50,354 bases of DNA from Saccoglossus kowalevskii (lineage: Eukaryota; Hemichordata; Enteropneusta; Harrimaniidae). The DNA is taken from positions 24,480 to 74,833 of the forward strand of contig NW_003147285.1 in assembly GCF_000003605.2 (NCBI RefSeq), written 5' to 3'. Below are positions 14,001 to 29,000 of this stretch, piece after piece. A program made the translations under genes and the position numbers. Position 1 is the first letter of the stretch; the number at the start of each line of letters is the position of its first letter. The notes beneath the pieces were generated by a model, which saw only the letters and a program-made list of their open reading frames with translations, had not been told where the DNA came from and did not search any database.

Positions 14001-17000
14001 AAAGGGCTAACTTGCAGAAGTTTTTTTTATATATAGCATTAAGTTAACATTAAGAATTTATTATTTACACATACTTTCAATTGTCTTCTAACTCTGTCAA
14101 TGAAGAATTTCCAACAGTTTTCTCTAGTATCCAACAGGCCTGCTCCTTTGACTTCATTCCTAATGCCGCCGATAATATTTTCAATTTCATCATCTGGGAA
14201 CAGATCGGGAATTTCACCAGATGCCAACAAATCATTGATCAATACCAGGAATTTCTCATCAGAAACCTGGGCGTCGGTCATTAGGAATACTGTACCAACG
14301 TTCTTGAGGCCTGCTTTGATATACTGTGCAGCTAAATCAAGCTGTGAATGAAAATAAAACAACAAATTTAATTGTGATTCCAGAGTTTAAGTGCCTGACT
14401 GTTCAATATTTACTTCTGTTTTGTTGTGGAAATGTAAATTTGTATGCCTTCTAATAGTCTTGAGCATAAAAATTGTATATACATTTGTAGCATAACTGAT
14501 TCACCTTATCTATGTGCAAATCCAGAGCAAATTTAATGTTTCAAAATCAGTGTTGAACTTTTCATGTTCTGCATGCATGTTTTCATAGTTTTTTTTTTAG
14601 GTGAAAGACACAAGAAATGTATACAAAACTATCCTTACCTTAAGATCGGGGATACTATAACCTTTTCTAAGTGTAATTTGGAAAACATCTAAACTGCTGA
14701 TATAAGATGCCAGACGAGCCAAACTCTGCTTACCACTACCACCAACACCAACAAGAAGAGCATTACCACGTGGAGATTCTAAAATACGGTTAATGCGACA
14801 TACATGGAACATTGCATCTTCAAAAAGTACAAGGTTCATGACAGCATTGATTTCATTATAACTGTCCAAAGCTTCTACCAGGATTTTACTCAGAGAATCC
14901 CATCCTTCCACTTGGAGATATTTGGGTTCCCCTATTCCACTCGCGAAATGGCAAAAGATGTTAGGTTTTGCTTGTAGAGCTTCATCATCGATTTCCTAAA
15001 AAAATGTAATGGAAGATCAACCAAACAATATTATCATAAATGCCTATAGATACAAAAATGCTAAAATTAACAAATTTCATACTTATTATCTTATTACATA
15101 TGTACTTGAAAATGATACCATATTTGTTCTTTGCTTCATTGAATAAAATTTGGTTATTGTGCAACACACCATAATAACTTACCTCAAAATATTTCTTAGC
15201 ATAATCAAATTTAAGTTTTGCAAACGCTTCTATATCTTTATCATCAATCAGTTTATCACCATAAACTCTTTCAGATTCATGAAGCCATAAACGAACAAAA
15301 TCAACTGGTGCCTTCAAGCAATCAGGCATGGAGAATAAGAAACCCTGAAATAAAATACAATAGCACTGTTAGATGTACATAAGCTAAAGGATTTAACTAC
15401 ATGTATATGTAAACTATTTAAGGCATGGCATGTATTAAGATCATGACTTAAAACTAAACTTACCTGGAAAATATTTGACAAATCTCTCAAGTTGAATACA
15501 TAGTGGAATTTAACAGCAGTTGGCAAGAAAGTAGATGTCACCTTCTTGTGCACTTCCAGAGCACCATCTACGATTGTTACAGCCATCTTTTGAAGTGCTT
15601 GAGGGAAGCTATTTAGAAGCAGATGTTGTGACAAAATACTGGAATAGATTGCTTTCAATGCATCTTGCCCAGGGAAACTGAGAGCAAATACACAGAAATG
15701 ACGCTGTAGACGTGGATTGATGGTGAAGCTGCCAGATGTTGGATTCATGCAAGCAACATATTGGCAGTTATGGATGTCTTTCAGTGTCAATTTATTGCGA
15801 TCGTACCAATGCTTGTAGTCCATATGCTGACGGATAAGCGTGTGTGGTTGCACTGTACCATATGTATCAACCTAAAAAAATTAAACATATTAAGGTTGAT
15901 CAATAGTCTTTGGAATTTTTTCATATTATTTTTGAATAGATTACTTATTGTTATACAAAATAGGTGAAAAAAATGAAATTTGGAAAAAATTTGAAATAAA
16001 CATAACATTACTGTACACGGATTAGAGTTTATACATGGGAGTCCGGGGGTGGGGGTGGTAAAACATGACCTTAAAAACTTAAGATAACAAAACAATACAT
16101 TAGGAATGAACCTATTTGTAAAGATAAATAGTTTCAGTAGTTTGCCTATGCTGATTTATGGGCAGTAGAAAGTTAAGAACTCCTGCATGTCTAGTTATAA
16201 ACCATTGTTATTTATCACAGAGAATGCAGATAAAATTAACGTGCATTTATGTCTATGTGGTTAAAATAAATAGTGAGATTATCAAAAATCTTGTCACTGT
16301 TGTTTGAGTCTATTTTTAAGCATTCAATATGTTGAAATAAGAAGCAAGTTACTCACCATAGGCATGTTCATGTCATCAATGAAATAGATAAGTTTTTTGG
16401 TGCCAGGTGGCCCATAGTTACGACCAGCTTTCTTCTCTAATGGTTTCTCCAGAACACCTTGTAACATAGCTGATGTGGTGTAGTAGTTGAACGGTACATT
16501 GGCAACCATGTAGTCATCAGACAAATTACCAAGCTTATCACCAACAAGTACACTTTTGCCAAGACCAGCATTACCAACTAACATGCAAGGTCTTCCCATT
16601 TCCATCAACAAGTCCATGAAATATTTCAAACGGATGGTTTCCGAGGTGTGTACTAATACAGCCTGAGAAATTAAAGAACAAATTTATATGTATATACATT
16701 TAATCTGTGATGTATGATGAACAGAAATAGAAAATCTGTTTTTCCTTGAATCTATTCCAAATTCACATCCAAACAACAAACCTCAAGAATTCAAAGTACA
16801 TTTTTATAGAGTCAACACTTAAAAATTTATGCACACAAACATAAACAAATAACCTACCTGTAAAGGCATTTCAGGATCCAATTCAAAGTTAGGAACCAAC
16901 TCCGCCCATGACACAAATTTGTGGGTTTCTGCATCAATATAATAATCAAAGACTGTGCCTGCACTTGGGAATTTAATAGTCTTGAATTCTGTCACCCACC

Positions 17001-20000
17001 ATTTGGAGAATTCCACTCGATAATCAACCAGTTGATCCTGGAACATGGCTCCACCAAATGCCCAGACACAAGCAAACACAAAGTACAATTCATATAATTC
17101 CTTCGGACAGTCAGGGGGTGTGTTCGTTGGTGTCAACAATACTTCTAACAAATAGCATAGCATCATCACCATGCTTTGTTCTGAAAGGAAGAAAAGATAA
17201 AATTTGAATTTTCTGTGAAAAAATGATAGCTGTGAATTAATTTGAAAGAGTGAAAAATTTACGACTGAATGCTTGCTGTACCTGTGATTGGAGTAATCTT
17301 TTTAAAACGGAAGCGCATGGTTTCCAAACATAATGGCAAATACTTGTCAAACAGGATGGTAAGATTGGCTCTCTGTGACTGGTCTTCACGGGTGTCAATC
17401 CAGCTAGTTATAACTCTGCAATGCGAATAAAAGAATATTTGGTTAATATTGCTAGTACTGAAAAATATATATGAGTGCATCAATAGGTTGATTATCAATA
17501 TTTGTCGTCCAGTTCTTATGTTTAACGGTATAATTTTTCTCGCAATAAATCTCGTGCAACATTCTTCTTGATGCTGGGTTATTTTGTGTAAGGTGACAAC
17601 AATTGACTTTGAAGTTCAAACAGTTAAATAAATTTCTATTAAATTGACATATACTAAGACATCTAAAAGTAACTCACGGATTCCAGCCAAGATCAGATGG
17701 ATTGATGAAGAGGATTCCAGCTCTTGATACAGTGGCTGGGGTTGCAGTCTTCAAGTGACTGATTTCAAATAAAAGACGCATAGATGGTGTTAGTGGGATA
17801 CGTTCGTTACTAGCCAATGTCAACACTTTGTTGTCATCCATAACAGTGTTTAGAGATTCAATCCACATGGGGTCAATGTCACCATCCAGTACAATCCATT
17901 TTGGTCCATCATGGGTGACATTACTTAAATCACGCATGGTAGTGGAGAAAAGACCTAAAGAAAACATAACAACGAACATCTACATCAGTTACTATGATCT
18001 ATACATCTATGAACATGAATACAGCATATTTAATCTCTACTCAATACACTGAGTATTGACAAATTCTAGTCTGTTACAATCAAACTACACAAAGCCATTA
18101 GAAGCTGATTGGTTGAAAAATATGTGTAGCCCATGGTGCAGTCATACTTACCATCTTTCCATTCTCTTGTTGCCGGATTAATTATTCCGAACAATTCATC
18201 ATTAGTGACGGCCTTTGGGTTCAAGTCGTGCCATACAGGTCTGCGCTTCATATTAGCATAAGTTTTATTCAACGTTTTCAATACCTACATTTAAAACAAC
18301 CATAATTATAGTGTTGAATATTTCAAGAAGAATCAATTAAAATGCCATCATAGTGACATCGATTGAGTAATTACAGTCAAAAACAAGTCATTGTCAATGA
18401 CACATCCCCGTTCCGTTCATATTTGAGTGACATATACATTCAAAGCAGATCATGACCGAAATGCACCTGCATATGTACAACACATTGTGCTAAATCTGAA
18501 CAAAATCCATCCATCCATGCATGACTGAGATCCGGTTCTGGAATAATGAAAATACGTGATTTTGATGCATTTTCGGCCTTAAAATGGCCATCATTCCGCT
18601 ATTGTTAAGCAGATCATGAAACAAATGCACATACATATTTGTGACATGATGTACCTTGTGTGTGTGAAGTTTGAACTTGATCAATCCAGACATGTCTCGG
18701 ATACGAATCCAGAACTGAATTCTTTAAAACAAAATGGCCGCCAGTCGGCTATTTCGAACTTGATCCGAAAAAAAAATGACGTGCATCAAGGTCCTATTAT
18801 GTTTAATGTATGTACCAAATTTGAACAAAATCCGTCCATGCATAACTGAGATCCGGGTCCGGAATGGTGAAAATGTGCGATTTCAATGCATTTTCGGCCT
18901 TAAAGCGGTCGCCATTTGGCTATCGTTAATGAGATCATGAAACAAATGCACATACATATTCGTGACATGATGTACCTTGTGTGTGTGAAGTTTGAACTCG
19001 ATCAATCCAAGCATGTCTCAGATACGAATCCAGAACTGAATTCTCTAAAACAAAATGGCCGCCAGTCGGCCATTTCGAATCCGATCCAAAAAAAAAATGA
19101 CGTGCATCAAGGTCCTATTATGTTTAATGTATGTACCAAATTTGAACAAAATCCGTCCATGCATAACTGAGATCCGGGTCCGGAATGGTGAAAATGTGCG
19201 ATTTTGATGCATTTTCGGCCTTAAAATGGCCGCTATTCGGCTATCGGCTATGTGCATATGTCCCATATAATGTGTGATGTATGAGTGAAGTTTGAACTTA
19301 ATCGGTCCATGCATGTTCGAGATACAGGTGATCACGGACGGACGGACGGACGCACACAGGGCAAAACATAAGTCCCCGTTTTCGGACTGCGTCCGAACGG
19401 GGACTAATAAAGACTGATGAGCAAAGAAACAGATTTTTCACTAACACTTTCAACAAATTTACCTGACTTTTTCCTGTGCCAGCATTTCCAAGAACAAACA
19501 CAGAGTGACGGACGTTCAGTAATTCTTCCAACTGCACAACCTTTAAGATAAAGTTATCTTCTGGTTGTAGTTTCAGGTCTATGATTGACTGCTTGACTAA
19601 CTTCTCAAAATCTAAGTCTCTCTTACGAGGTACATCCAATGCAGGGAACAAGTCACCAATCAGACCCATAAAGACAGGGGTATCATCAGAAACAATTTTA
19701 GGAATGTTGAAATCACGCAAGGCTCTCATCAACACTTGATCTTCTGGTCTGTTTGGATCACTTCTCTTCAGGGCACCAGCAACTACCAATACAGATTTGA
19801 TAGCACGCAAACCCCAATCATAATGATCCTTTATGAAAAAGAAAATTGAATTAGGTGTTTGGTGTTTGACTGACATGGATAATGTGTGAATGACAACAGA
19901 AGCCATAATATATAAATGTATAAAAAGCTGATGGAAACAGTTTTTCCAACATGAATTTGAGCAGTTATATGTAATTGTTAGTCTTCTTTTTGGACAAGTA

Positions 20001-23000
20001 ACTACTAAGAATAGCCAAAATAATACTTAAAACGCACCTGTTTGGACAGCAATTCTTTACACAATGTGTAAAGAGTGATAAATTTACGTGCCAGGAGTCT
20101 GGCATCAAGGAAACCTTCTGCCACCAACATGATTTCACAAATCAATTCAAAATCAGGTACAACCATAGCACATGGCCTGAATAGTGCTTTCAAGTTTTCT
20201 GGCAATTCAGTACGTCCAGCATAACCAGGGTTCATGGTGATGAAGATACCAACACTGTGCACAATGGAGATTTCCTCCCCTTGGAACAGGAAGCGAGATT
20301 TCTTGTCACGGATGGCATCCTGTACAGACTTGACCTGTGATTAAAAACATTGTGTACATAGTCATTCAGCTTGTCTGTCATTGTTCATGTAAATATATTC
20401 ATTTCTAGGTTGGGTAAGGACAATTCACCCCCCCCCCCCACAAAAACAGTTCTTATATAGAATCATAACCATCTCTCATACATTTTTTTCAATACAACAT
20501 GTTGCTATCATTCAATTGCATGGTATTTGCTGTCACTAGCATTTCATGATTTGAGAAGGTGCATTAAAACTCACCTGTACAGCTACCACAGACAACACTT
20601 CGACTGAGATACGATTGAACTCATCAAAGCATCCCCATGCACCAGTCTGTGATAAACCTTTGTAGATGTTACCGCATGATTTGTAGTCCATTTGTTCTGA
20701 ACAGTTAAATACATACACCATGATTCCCAAGGCACGTCCTAAATCTTTAGTTGTTTCAGTCTTTCCAGTACCTGCTGGGCCAGCAGGAGCACCTCCCATG
20801 ATCAAGTGAAGAGACTGAGTCAGAGTAATGTAGCACCTAAAAAGAGTTCAAGAGCAACTGATTGAATGTACTGTTCAAACAAATATTAAAGTTGAGTAAT
20901 GATTGTGTAAAAGGGGTAGGGGCTTGCATTGAGGGCCAATTAAGTGGTACTGACAAGGACAATTGACAATGCTCATGAATGTATTGGACTCCTAAAGCCA
21001 CAATATACATTGTTTATATACAGACTGTAGATTTCATGACATTTATTTTATCAAAATATTAATTCCATAACTAAAGTAAAACATCTAGATCACACTAACC
21101 TGTCAGTCAGTGGAGTGATCACAAGACGTGGTGTATTACCAAGATACTCATAGGAATACTTGAACTGAGCATCACAGATGTTAGCGAAGCAGTCTTTTTT
21201 TTCCTCATCCCAACGATGACGCAGCTGACTCTGCCATTGGAAAGCTCCAACATTTTCTATTTTCTTGTTGATTAGTGATGACACTACATCACGAGCATGT
21301 ACATCAATGGTGCAGATAGTCATGATCTTTTGTCGATCTCCAGCAGAGAGTTTGCCAATCAGCATAGTGATCAAGTTGTTCAACTGACTGATCTGTAAAG
21401 TAGAAATACAATAAATATTTTAAGTTTTAGTTGAACACAAGAAAAGATAGTGGAAAGATTTAAACATGATTTTAGAGGAAGTTATCTACCTGTTTCTTGA
21501 GGTACTCTTTCAGGGCATTTTCATAACCCTCTTCCAGTCGACCAAATGCAATACCAACTTCAGTGGTCCACCAGATCTGGGTAGTGGCCAATGCTGCTTG
21601 AGCAGGGTAATCAAACAACCACTGGTCCCGGGGTTTCTCTTCATAGGACACAACAGCTTCACTGAACTCATGACGAACAGTGGAACGCATGGCATCCTGC
21701 AAGCGGTTTAGCCATGATTCAACCTGGCCAGTGCACTCACACACATTATCAAAGTCGCAGTATTCTCCTTCTTTGCTGAACATTCCTGTTGCCATCTTAG
21801 GATTTGAATCACCTTCATCAGCATCAAACTTAAGTTTAGCCATGTTGTCGAACAGCTTTGACAAGTGGCGCTGAACAATAGATGGTTGATTTCCATTAGA
21901 CAGAATGTCCAACAAATCAGCAGATGATACAAAGTAGAAACGTGGGAATGCCAATCTTTTAGTTTCAAGGTACTCGGCCAAGGCTTTCTCACAAAGGGTC
22001 AGACTGGAATGAAAATTCAAAATTATGAAAATAATTTTCAAAACTAAATACTTAACTGTGAGAGACAAAATACCTTTTCTTTAAGAGTTAAAGAAAACAA
22101 AAACTTACTCAGCCTGGAGTGATTCAAGTCGTTCATATAATCCTTCTTTGTTTGTAGCTTCAACTACATTTGGAGTCTTTGCAGCATCATTCATCAACTC
22201 CTACAGAAAGTTAGTTTTACACATATTGTTATTTTGACGTGACAAGTTATGGTATCACATGTATAAAGAAGCTTCAAACAAGCAATGTATTTATCTGTTG
22301 TAAATGTTGCATGGGTGCATATTGAACTTGATAAGATGTAACACTTACTTTGAAGTCTGTGTCGATTCCATCAAATCTCTTTGAATCTTCTGGGAGCTGA
22401 CTACGGATATCCTCTGATCCAATAAAGATGCTCTCCAAATGAGACCAAGTGCGCTGCACTTCAAACCAAATGCTGATGACCTGATCAGCAATGGACAGCT
22501 TCTTCTGCCAACCAGACACTTCTTCCAAGAAGTGTGCAATGTATTTGGAAGTCATTAGGTTCTGCAATTGTACCTGTGTGTTTAAATAAGAAAAAAAAAA
22601 AAGAGTATGAGAGTTTGAATAACATTTTCCAAGCAGTAAATCCAACATGATTATCCACTTTAATAGTTTGTCAAGACATGAACTTAAAAACTGACCTGGT
22701 TATCTTCAAGAGTTTCAATGAGTTCCTCACTAGATCTGAGAAGAGGTGTACTAGTACGTGCATGTGAATCATATTCAAACTCCATAGTTGACCAGGTAGT
22801 ATCCAATTCTCTCAGAACCTTCTCCATACTCATTTCTTTGACAGCTTTGTCAACGATGTTACGTACTTCATCTTCAAAGTTATGCAGGTTAAGAGCAAGA
22901 AGATCAGACAGTGTAGTCTCATCATCCATGATGAATCTAACCTATAATAACAAAAACAACAGAAACATATTTACATTTTTTTAAAATATGAAATAAAACA

Positions 23001-26000
23001 AACAAACATGCAACTCTAAAAACAAAGTCATTCTTTTATCACATTTCAACAAATCTAAGATCTGTTTTTTTTCAAGCATATTTCAGAGATCCTCAAAGTT
23101 GGGAAGTTTTCATGCTGTAGGATAGCTATGCAAGAAAAAATCACAGAAGGGGAAGGGATTCAAATTGGTTTACACTAACTTAGTTACACACAATAACTTT
23201 TTCTAGCCAGTGTTACACAAACCTTTATTTCTTCATTCCGCTATTCGTGACATTGAAAACAAAACAATAATTATTTACTGAATACATAACAAGATCAGAA
23301 ACACAACCAATCAAAAAGTTTGTTTATCATCTTAATTCATATTTTTCCACTACTAAGCATGTTACTACACAATGTGAAATGCAATATGGCATTAATTCAT
23401 AATAGTGAAAGCACAAAAAACATAACCTACTTTCGCTCAGAACCAACCTCATTCAAATGAGTATGGGCAGAACCACATTATTATTATTAATATTGTTGCA
23501 CCTAAACTTGTCTCACTTAAAGGGCAGGAATTTAGTTTGGTGCATATATCAATCAGTAAGTTTATATACAGTATGTTTGGGTATGGCATTAACATTTTAC
23601 ATTGTAATATAATAAGGTTGGCACTTCCTCAGCACTCATGAATCAGCAATTTGGACAAATGACTAAAATTTTACCTTTGTATGATGCATCTAAACAAATG
23701 TGACAGAGGAAAATAATGATACAATAGCACATAATAAAATCATTTGCTCGGAGCAATTTAAGAAAAGACTTACCTGGGTTGCTTGCATAAGTTGTTGCCA
23801 ATGCCTGTCTCTGATTGCTGGATTTTGTAGTTCACTAACAGCTCTAAGTGAGGTTAGCATGTTCTTTACTGTGGATTCAATACCCGAGTATGCATCCCAA
23901 GCTCTCATCTCTTTATCCAATGTACGTATGTCTTTAGCAAACTTCTTACAATCCATTTCCATCTGTTCCACATTAATTTCCTGCCACAGTGTTGTTTTCC
24001 AATCTTCAATGCTTGATCTCACCAGAACAATCATATCCCAAAGAGTCTTGAGCATGCATACCTCACGTCGACACTGCTTAAGTTGTTTGTAATCAGGAAT
24101 GTTAACTTCAAAGAGTCCAGAAGACTCCTGTAGAGCTTCCATTTCTTGCTCCATTCCAGAGATTTCCAGATGGGCCTGAAATGATTGGGAATTGTTTGGT
24201 CAATTGGTAGTAACAAGTGATATATAAAATATCAACATTTACTAAACTGTCATCAGTTGATACATGTAATAGACTTACCTCATCCAATTTGACATAGGGT
24301 TCATCAGAGTCAAAGCGGAAGGGAGCAGTTTTTCTGAAGTTCTCCCTGAATTCATGCTGTTTGACCTGTAATAATAAGTTATGTAAATGATAATTATAGT
24401 AAGAGATGAAGCAAAGCAAAAGCAAAAAAGTTGAAAAATAAAACAGAATCATCCATTTTGATATACCAATAACAATCATGGAGTTCTCAAATGGGACTTT
24501 TCCAAACTACAACATATACTTACATCAAATGTGGTACATTTCCTGCGAATAATAGCGACCTCATTAGCCTGTAGGGGAGCAACCTGTTGCTTCACAGTAA
24601 TGGAAATCTTTTTGGTATTATTCCATCTCTCTGGCAATTCCTGCAAGCAATAACAGATAATTCATATGATTGAATTGTTATAATTTTAACTAGATATACC
24701 ACTTGTTATGATTACATTGTTATATACAAGAATCAATGTGAACAGCAAATATGTTGAACATGTCATCAGTGCAACAAGCAAGTTCACTCTATGGATGTAC
24801 CGGTAACCCCCCCTCCCCTTGCCCCAAGCGAAACATACCACTGCTAAATCTGTCACTTCATAGTTTGCCGGCTAAGTTTGTACTCATTTAAAATGGGTTC
24901 AGATTTAGTAATAATTTTATAAACTATAAACTATACCAAATCACCTAATCTTGGTTTGTTATGAAATAAAAACAACCAACAACAATTGTGTTTATTTCTC
25001 TTTTTACTTACTTGTAGTTGAGTATGTACTTCTTCGGGCATTTCTTGATCGTATGTTTTGAGAAGTTCAATAGTTTGCTTTAGAGGTTCGAACATCTCAT
25101 CCGTTGTAGCTTGTCTATCTTTTACAGCCATGAGATGGCCCATAACTTCTACCAAACCGTCATAATCACCCTCCTCTACGGACTTGGTCAAACCAGAATC
25201 AGCCAACTTGATGAAATCTTGCAGGTCAGACAAACTGAACACAGAAATATAAACATTTGTCAAATCTGTAGCTGAACAGCCAATACGGTAAAATATATGT
25301 GAAAAGAAAATAATCATATACATGCTTAACAAAAAGCCATTTATCCATTCATCAATTAAAAGAGTAAAATACCTGTTTGTTACGTGGTCAATAAGATGTT
25401 GTTTGAACATAAAGCTCCATCTCTTTACAATGTTCAATAATGCTTGTTTGAATGGCCTGGCATCTACTCTGAACCAGCTATCAAACATCTCATTGCCTCC
25501 CACAGTTTCAACTTCTAAGTAGATCTTCTCATAAGAATCAACCTGTTAATCAAACCAAATAACAAGTGGTTAGACACTACATATTACAGAATATAAAATA
25601 GAATTATAACTTCACATCAGCTTAAATGATACCAGGAAATTTAACAGTTACAAATGTATACTGGCAAATACAAAGTTAAATTAGCACCAAATTGTTGCTG
25701 TAAAACTATTTAATTGCTTTTTTCAGGTTAGTTGGGCCAAAATTAAAATATTTCATTAGTTACATGTTTGCATCCAGTGAGCTGACTTTCTATTTATTCC
25801 TGGTGATTGCCAACTACCAAGAAATACATAAAACACTACCATCTTTCTACTTGGCTTGAAACTTGAAAACTGTTTTAATTAAACAATCAAGACAAAATGA
25901 ACTTAAGCAGTACAGCTCCTTGTCAAATGTCATTAAAAGAACATTAAAAGAATCAAGACAAAAGCAACCTGATAATATTAGTTTTACTGTAAATACCCAC

Positions 26001-29000
26001 CAACATGACTATCTATGAAGTAACAAGAAATTCAGTTGAAAAACTCAAAGGCCTTAAGATACATATTATATACTCAAGTATGACATCATTTTTCATGGAA
26101 ATGCATACAAATTTATCTATAACCCCTTATAACAAATTATAAGAAAAAAACAATAGTCACGTATTTTTAAAACTGACCTGTTCTTTGAACTGATCCAATG
26201 TTGGAGGGGATTCTGGAACACCTTCATCAGCATGAGTTTCAATCTCCTCAGTCGTAAGCACGTGGTTGTACAGAAGGAACTGACGCATGAACTCCTTACG
26301 ATCATCCACCCATAGATATGCATAATTATCAAATGAATTACGATACTCTTGAGCTTTGGTCATTACCCCTTGAACACGGTCCATCAGATCTTGTCTCATT
26401 TCAGAAAGATCATACATATCTTCTAAATCAGACTAAAGTTAAAATAAAGAAACATTAGACCAGATATGATCAAACATAAATTTAATTGAAGACCTCATAT
26501 TGTCATGAAAAGAATCAGAAAATGCTGAGAACTTTTTGTCACCAAAACTTACTTGGTAATGTTCTAAACCACTGTGTTCAGCCAGTCTGGGCACCAGAGA
26601 TGACATTTTGTAAATATCGCTGACCAACATTTCCACTAAATCATAAAAACCATCAGATACACCAAAGTCCAGCGACGGCATAAACACCATATCTGGTGCT
26701 TGCAGCTCAAGTCTTGCTTCAAATAGTGCTTGTGAAGTGGTCTTGGGATCAGTGTTGTCCAATAAGTAATTAAGACTGCAGTGAATACAAGTGAAGAAAC
26801 CGTCAACAACCATGTCATCGAGGTAATCTACATACGCCTTCCAGATGCTGGTATCTGCATCAGCTTTGAATAATTCCATGTTTTGCTGAAAAATGAGAAA
26901 AATAAATTCCGTTAAGAGAAAATATATGTAAATGTTAATAATCTTACACCTTATGATTTCAAGAACAAAATCTGTATTGTCACTATTCACAAGCATACTT
27001 GAGTGATATATTTGTACCCTATTAACTTTATTAACTTCTAAAAACCTAATTCGATCAAAAACTCCCTTAGTTATAGAAGTCGTAAGAATATTTACCCCTT
27101 CCTAACATGATTCACTTATTTATATTGTAACAAAAAACTTGAGTTTACACTTACCTTAACAAGATCACGTATTTTTTCACCATCAGCTTCAATGTCTGCA
27201 TAACGTTTTTTAATTCTGTCCACTCTATCATCAAGACCAAGTAGTGCTGAATCCTTGAGTTCTTTTCTTTCAAACAAAGGTGTTTTACTCCATTCAGCCA
27301 TAATCTTTTTAATTCTATCTACATTAAACTTGGCAGATTCTACTCGCTTCTGTAAATCTTTTACAAGATCTTTGGTTTCATGGATGTATTCCTTGATAGT
27401 ATCTTGATTCCAGTTCAAACTTTTTTCAGCTTTTTCTAGCTGATTATCAATATCAACTAGCTGGTTTTCAATGAGTGGAAATTCAACTTCTAAAACAGTT
27501 TCTCTCACTTCATTATACCATTGAACTGTTAAGTCAAGATTAGCTCGATATTCACGGAATGTTTCATGTTTTTCATACAGATTTCTGCCCTTTTCTGGAA
27601 TGTTGTCCTCGCCTCTTATATTCAAATATTTTACTTCTCTCAGAACTGCTACAAGCTGTGTGAAACAGGCAGAGAGTAATATTCAGTGACATGCAAATCA
27701 TGCAAACGTTGCTAAAAATTACAAATATTTAAACAGCAGTTTTTATTTTTATAAGCTACACTATGATATAATCATTTCATTACACCGTGATACCTTTATT
27801 AGTCAGACCCCACCCTACACACACACACACACACACACAAGTAAGACTATCTGATTTTTGCTAAAACAATAATTTGTTTTCCTCCAGTAATGTTGGGACA
27901 TGCCCACATTCAAATGTCAGTCCACCTTAATGAGATATCCAAGTTTCACTCTAATAAACTCAGCCGCTCCTACAAATTTGTTTTAACATTTCATTCATTT
28001 GTTAATTAATAGTAGTAAATAGTTTTGTGTCTTGTGATTTTCTTGGTTTGTTTATAATTACTAAGATAATGAAACCAGAAAGCTAGATAATTTAATACTT
28101 AAGGACTGTAAGCCCATGCACAATCATTTTAGTAGAAAACAATTTTTAAAGTTTCAATAATATGATCCATTTGATCCCTATCTATCACAATTTTAAAATA
28201 TATAAAAGCAATACAAACCTGAGGATCAAAGTTAACTACAATAAGTTTAGTTTCTTCATTTCTTTTTATTAGCGCTTGGTCCAGGTTGAACTGACACTTT
28301 TCATCTACACTGTTCATCCACTCTTCGTAAATCTTTTCATCATATCTAGTAAAAATGATTTGGTTAAAAGGATGCTTATACAAGAACACAACTAATGATA
28401 CAAATAAATGACTAGTATTTAATTGCCAGCCAACAGAAATGAGAAAACAGTATAGTGCCTGTACTGATTGGTGCTGATGTATAAATATGGTATTATAAAG
28501 ACGTTTCCAAATCTGTAAATGTTTTTTTGTCAAAAGTACTCACTTGGTAAGAAGGTTCATCATTTCTTCATATTTTGTAAAAATAGCATTTGCATCATTG
28601 CTATCCATGATTCTGAAATATTAAAAGCTATGTTAAAGACAACCTTTAAAAATTGTATACAATAACAAAACCATACAAGTCTGTTCAGAGATATAGGCAC
28701 GCAAATACAGGTTAGAAAAACAGTATCTGTTATACAGTTAGTAATAAAAAATTTTTAAGGATAAAAACCCCTGGCTGCAAATAGAGTAATCCTCTCTTAT
28801 AAAAAAAGTTGGATACAAAACTACAGCAGAGTTGGGGATGGTTTTGATAGCAACTTAGCACAATAACAAAAACAAAAAGTTAATGATTTCAATTTTTAAT
28901 GAATTGAATAGCTTTTTTAAGGTTATTAGCAAATACAGAATATGTGTACCGGTAAGTGTTACTATAAAACATGCAAAGTACAGTGAAATGCACAACAAAT

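Noticed and set aside
16037-16060. G-rich run GGGGGTGGGGGTGG in dynein intron 32
   Set aside because: It lies on the non-transcribed-sense strand and has only two long G-runs plus a short one, too weak for a quadruplex claim.
18616-19170. Two similar plus-strand frames of 77 and 84 codons
   Set aside because: They are two copies of a 321-bp repeat, a multiple of three, inside a dynein intron; no known protein resemblance.
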